NCBI GenBank assembly: GCA_023150555.1
Contig: JAKLKQ010000010.1
Coordinates: 62,001 to 126,000 of the forward strand
DNA length: 64,000 bases
Reading direction: 5' to 3'
From: Planctomycetota bacterium
GTDB lineage: Bacteria > Planctomycetota > SZUA-567 > H5-PLA8
Under the pieces are notes generated by a model that was given only the letters and a program-made list of their open reading frames with translations, had not been told where the DNA came from and ran no database searches. Positions 61,291 to 64,000 of this stretch are shown in pieces (position 1 is the first letter of the stretch; every line of letters starts with the position of its first letter). The position numbers and the translations under genes are program-made.

Positions 61291-62076
61291 CTACATGCCG
61301 TGGGCCAGGCGCTGCCAGCAGCGTTCGTGCAGCTGGGGGATGCGCTTGAAGCGCTCCTGTGCGGCGGGAATGTCGTAGGCCAGGCGCCGGAAGCGCACTT
61401 CGGGCTCGTCGGTGTCGTAGATCACGTAGCACAGGTCAGGGTTCTGGTCGCGAGGCTGGCCCACCGAGCCGATGTTCACCAGCGTCTTCTCGCCCCGCGG
61501 CAGCAGGTAGGTCTGGTTGTCCAGTTCGTGCGGCTTCATCCACAGGAAGTCCTCGGTCACTACGCCGGGCTTGTGGCTGTGCCCGCAGAAGCACAGCCAC
61601 GGGATGCGCTCGAAGATCTCTATGATCTTCTGCGACGGCCCGAAGCCCATGTCCGCGACGTCGCCTTCTTCGACGTACTCCATCAGCGGGTCTCGCGGCG
61701 AAGCATGCACGTAAACCGTTTTGTCGTCGCGCCGTTCGGGCTCCAGGCCCTGAAGCCACTTCCAGCGTTCCTTCTTCACCGGCAGGCTGTACCAGTTCGG
61801 CTGGAGTTGCGTTCGCTGCCACTCGATGGCCTCGCGCGCAACGATGTTGAAACCGATGGGAAAGCGCATGAACAGCGCTACGTCGTGGTTGCCGGCCAAC
61901 ACCCATTTGCAACGGCTGCGGATCAGGTCCACGCACTCGATCGGTTCCGGCCCGTAGCCGACGATGTCGCCCAGGCAGACGATCTCGTCCACCTTCTGCT
62001 CGTCGCAATCCTTGAGCGCGGTCTCCAGCGCGATCAGGTTGCCGTGGATATCCGATAAAAGCGCTTGGCGCGGCAT
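61291..62076 (-). CDS. Calcineurin-like metallophosphatase (paralogue 2)
   Basis: A 261-residue metallophosphatase starting at the ATG at 62074-62076. Motifs: L-S-D-I-H-G-N (about 7-13), G-D-I-V-G-Y-G (about 36-42), G-N-H-D (about 62-65) and G-H-S-H-K-P-G (about 170). It is much like the protein at 58.4 kb, without that one's N-terminal lead, and the pair probably arose by duplication. A separating secreted-protein gene is inserted on the opposite strand, so the duplication is not simply tandem. A phosphodiesterase is likely; the substrate is unknown. Confidence 0.88.
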   Translation of the reverse strand: MPRQALLSDIHGNLIALETALKDCDEQKVDEIVCLGDIVGYGPEPIECVDLIRSRCKWVLAGNHDVALFMRFPIGFNIVAREAIEWQRTQLQPNWYSLPVKKERWKWLQGLEPERRDDKTVYVHASPRDPLMEYVEEGDVADMGFGPSQKIIEIFERIPWLCFCGHSHKPGVVTEDFLWMKPHELDNQTYLLPRGEKTLVNIGSVGQPRDQNPDLCYVIYDTDEPEVRFRRLAYDIPAAQERFKRIPQLHERCWQRLAHGM

Positions 62077-62117
62077 GCGTGCAGTTTCGATTGTTACGCT
62101 TTGAATGTCAACACGGC

Positions 62118-62993
62118 CTACAGGTCGGCAATGTACCGCAGTTCGCCGTCCAAAGCCTGCAGGCTCTGGAAGTGCTCCAGCAAGTGCGTCACGCCCGGCA
62201 GGCGCCGGATCGCGTCGTTGAACTCGTCGCCCAGGCCCGAGGTGCCCACGTCGAGGTGCCGGTCCTCGCGCCCCGCTACGTCCCAGGGGTCGTTGTCGTT
62301 CCAGTGGATGTGTTTCAGCGCGCGGGGTTCGGCGATGTACGCGTGCAGCGCCGCGCGGCGTTCGTCCTTGTCGTCGTACCGGTGCACGGCCGTGGTCGCG
62401 TGGCTGGTGTCGAGGCACAGGAAAAGATTGCCGCGGTCGACGTCGCGCCAGATCTGTATCCACTCGGCCGACGTCGTCCCGAAGTACTCACGCACCGACG
62501 AACGCGGCACCTCCAGGAAGCGCTTCTCCTGCGGCACGGCGTCCCAGTACGCGCGGTTGTTCTCGACCGTGATCGTCAGGCCCAGGTTTTTGGCGAAAGC
62601 GGCCAGCGCACGCAGGCTCTCGATCAGGATCGCGTACTCGCCCACCGGCTGCGGCGCGCCTTGGACGCCCTGCTCCTTCCACAGCCGCGGCGCGGCGTGC
62701 ATGTTCACCAGCTTGATCGACGGCACCTTGGCCGCGCTGGTGAGGTAGCGCTCCAGGCACAGCATCGACTCTTTGCGCCACGCCCCATCCGTGGCGGCGA
62801 TGTTCAGGCGCCCGTTTCGCGCCCATCCCGTGGGAAATCCGAAGGGCGCGTGCGCCGAGCGGGCCAGCGGCTTGAGGTCCTCCGGCGCCGATTCCGGAAG
62901 CCGCGCCGAGCCCAACTCGACGAAGAGCCCTCGCGCCTTGAGTTCATCAACCTTTGCCCCGGGAGAGACACCCATCGCGTGCGGCAACGCCAT
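62118..62993 (-). CDS. Sugar-phosphate isomerase/epimerase-like TIM barrel
   Basis: A 291-residue protein of the AP-endonuclease-2/xylose-isomerase-like group. Metal-binding positions appear as V-E-N-N (about 142-145), C-L-D-T-S-H (about 192-197), H-I-H-W-N-D (about 226-231) and a final glutamate in L-L-E-H-F-Q. Proteins of this type epimerise or isomerise sugars or act on hydroxy acids; the substrate is open. It starts 15 bp after the HAD gene stop on the same strand, so the two share a transcript. Confidence 0.8.
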   Translation of the reverse strand: MALPHAMGVSPGAKVDELKARGLFVELGSARLPESAPEDLKPLARSAHAPFGFPTGWARNGRLNIAATDGAWRKESMLCLERYLTSAAKVPSIKLVNMHAAPRLWKEQGVQGAPQPVGEYAILIESLRALAAFAKNLGLTITVENNRAYWDAVPQEKRFLEVPRSSVREYFGTTSAEWIQIWRDVDRGNLFLCLDTSHATTAVHRYDDKDERRAALHAYIAEPRALKHIHWNDNDPWDVAGREDRHLDVGTSGLGDEFNDAIRRLPGVTHLLEHFQSLQALDGELRYIADL

Positions 62994-63008
62994 GCAAGAC
63001 TCCTTTTC

Positions 63009-63653
63009 TTACGCTCCGTTAACGACGCCCAGCTGGCGCAGGCCGTCGGCGACGGCCTGCGGCGAATGCGCCACCACGCCGTGCATGCCCAACGTCCGCG
63101 CGGCGGCGACGTTCTCTTCCAGATCGTCGACAAAGACCACGCGCTCCGGCCTCACGCCCAGCGCGTCCACCACGTGCTGGAAGGCGGCGGGCTGCGGCTT
63201 GCGCTTGCCGATCTCGTTGCTGAGGAAAACGTTCGTCAACTCGCTGAAGAGCGGCCAGGTGCTGCGCATGTGTTCGACGTGGATGGCGTTGGTGTTCGAG
63301 AGCGCCGCGACGCGCACGCGCGCGTCGGCCTGCAGTTGCCGCGCCAGCGCGGCCGTGGGTGCGATTTCCCCGGTGAAGACACTGTTCCAGACGGACTCGA
63401 ACGCCTTGAAGGTCAGCGTCACGCCAAGCGCGGCAGTCAAGCGTCGGTGGAACTCTTCCGGCTCGTACGCCCCAATCTCAAAGGCGTCGAGAATATCCAT
63501 GTTCCGGGCCAGGCGTTCGCCCAAAACTGCAGGTTCGACGTGGGCGTGGCGCCCGACTTCCAGCAAGGCACCGTTGTGCTGAACATCGATCAGAACCCGG
63601 CCGAGATCGAAGATCACGGCCTCGATGGGGGGAGCGGACTCGCGTGCGTGCAT
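63009..63653 (-). CDS. HAD-superfamily hydrolase
   Basis: A 214-residue HAD-IA-type phosphatase starting at the ATG at 63651-63653. Motif I is F-D-L-G-R-V-L-I-D (about 14-22), where the second aspartate of D-x-D is replaced by glycine, as in the YihX group. Motif II is A-L-S-N-T-N (about 112-117), motif III G-K-R-K-P and motif IV V-F-V-D-D-L-E-E-N. Probably a sugar-phosphate phosphatase. It lies upstream of the isomerase-like gene and downstream of a flavin oxidase on the same strand. Confidence 0.88.
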   Translation of the reverse strand: MHARESAPPIEAVIFDLGRVLIDVQHNGALLEVGRHAHVEPAVLGERLARNMDILDAFEIGAYEPEEFHRRLTAALGVTLTFKAFESVWNSVFTGEIAPTAALARQLQADARVRVAALSNTNAIHVEHMRSTWPLFSELTNVFLSNEIGKRKPQPAAFQHVVDALGVRPERVVFVDDLEENVAAARTLGMHGVVAHSPQAVADGLRQLGVVNGA

Positions 63654-63687
63654 GGCGGCGCATTGTACGCCGCCCCCGCCCGCCGTG

Positions 63688-64000
63688 CTAGCGCGGCGGA
63701 GCCACGATGCCGTAGCGGCCGGGGGCGAGGACGTTCTCGGGGTCGAGCGCACCCTTGACCTTCGCAAGCAGCCCCTTCATCGCCGGGTCGCCGTCCATCG
63801 TCGCGGCGCTGCTGGCGATGCTGCTGCGGTACGGCGGATAGCCTTCGCGCCTCGCGACTGCCTGGACTTCCTCATACAGCGCACGGGCGCGCTCGCATTC
63901 GCGCGGGTCGTTGCGGTCGAAGAACATCCCGAAGAGCATGATCAGTGCACGCGGACTCTCGACGATCAGCTCGACGAAGAAGTCGAAGCCGTGCTTCGCG
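63688..64000 (-). CDS. FAD-linked oxidase, C-terminal part (vanillyl-alcohol-oxidase/4-cresol-dehydrogenase-like), partial
   Basis: The frame is open to the window edge, so only the C-terminal 104 residues or so are seen. The end L-D-P-E-N-V-L-A-P-G-R-Y-G-I matches the family C-terminus of FAD-dependent oxidases such as vanillyl-alcohol oxidase and 4-cresol dehydrogenase. The flavin-binding part is outside. It is upstream of the HAD gene, 34 bp away on the same strand. The family assignment is likely but rests on a short stretch. Confidence 0.7.
   Translation of the reverse strand, partial: AKHGFDFFVELIVESPRALIMLFGMFFDRNDPRECERARALYEEVQAVARREGYPPYRSSIASSAATMDGDPAMKGLLAKVKGALDPENVLAPGRYGIVAPPR

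Overview
This is a GC-rich window (roughly two-thirds G+C by eye) from a Gram-negative bacterium, most likely a planctomycete or a close relative in the PVC group. The Gram-negative envelope is shown by a heptose pathway pair (hldD and a fused hldE) and an LpxL-type acyltransferase. The planctomycete leaning is an inference. It rests on five secreted or membrane proteins that share one short HEAT-like module, on two ECF sigma factors each followed by a large one-helix membrane protein, and on many signal-peptide proteins of unknown function. Metabolic and housekeeping genes (serA-like, murD, glnD, nadA, nth, rsmE, a fused 2-oxoacid dehydrogenase E1) are scattered singly among these. No prophage or CRISPR array was seen.

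Layout. 1-7.4 kb: rsmE (cut by the window edge), a serA-like gene, a large secreted protein, a GH88-like hydrolase and a radical SAM protein. 7.5-16.8 kb: a 1191-residue secreted protein, an LpxL-like acyltransferase, a one-helix protein, tRNA-Val(GAC), a zinc-ribbon/PH-like membrane protein, a 292-bp MITE-like element and small secreted proteins. 16.9-23.5 kb: an ECF sigma factor and a 1979-residue FecR/VIT/vWA-like/TPR-like membrane protein. 23.5-30.4 kb: a clan GH-A-like hydrolase, a toroid protein, a deacetylase-like and an amidohydrolase pair, and a HEAT/carboxypeptidase-regulatory protein. 30.5-45.9 kb: hldDE, an SDR, an argininosuccinate-synthase-like protein, a rhomboid protease, E1, a methyltransferase-like protein, an acetyltransferase, an AraC regulator, a hexulose-phosphate-synthase-like gene overlapping nth, a thioredoxin-like ferredoxin, and an epimerase with an SGNH hydrolase. 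46.1-48.3 kb: an ABM-domain gene followed by an aldo/keto-reductase-like/HemQ-like fusion. 48.6-57.7 kb: glnD, murD, a DUF486 gene, a second ECF sigma/membrane-protein pair and nadA. 57.7-64 kb: a hairpin-rich stretch with an intrinsic terminator, two paralogous metallophosphatases around a secreted HEAT-like protein, a 48-residue very basic protein too short for most gene finders, a TIM-barrel isomerase-like protein, a HAD hydrolase and the end of a flavin-dependent oxidase.

The most unusual items are the fusion of a catalytically degenerate aldo/keto reductase to a HemQ/chlorite-dismutase domain next to a free ABM domain; the two sigma/membrane-protein pairs with different extracytoplasmic domains, one of which carries the HEAT-like module found in four neighbouring secreted proteins; the MITE-like element that supplies the stop codon of a flanking gene; the structured-RNA candidate near 57.8 kb; and an argininosuccinate synthase with an altered ATP loop. 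All assignments come from reading the sequence; no database search was possible.
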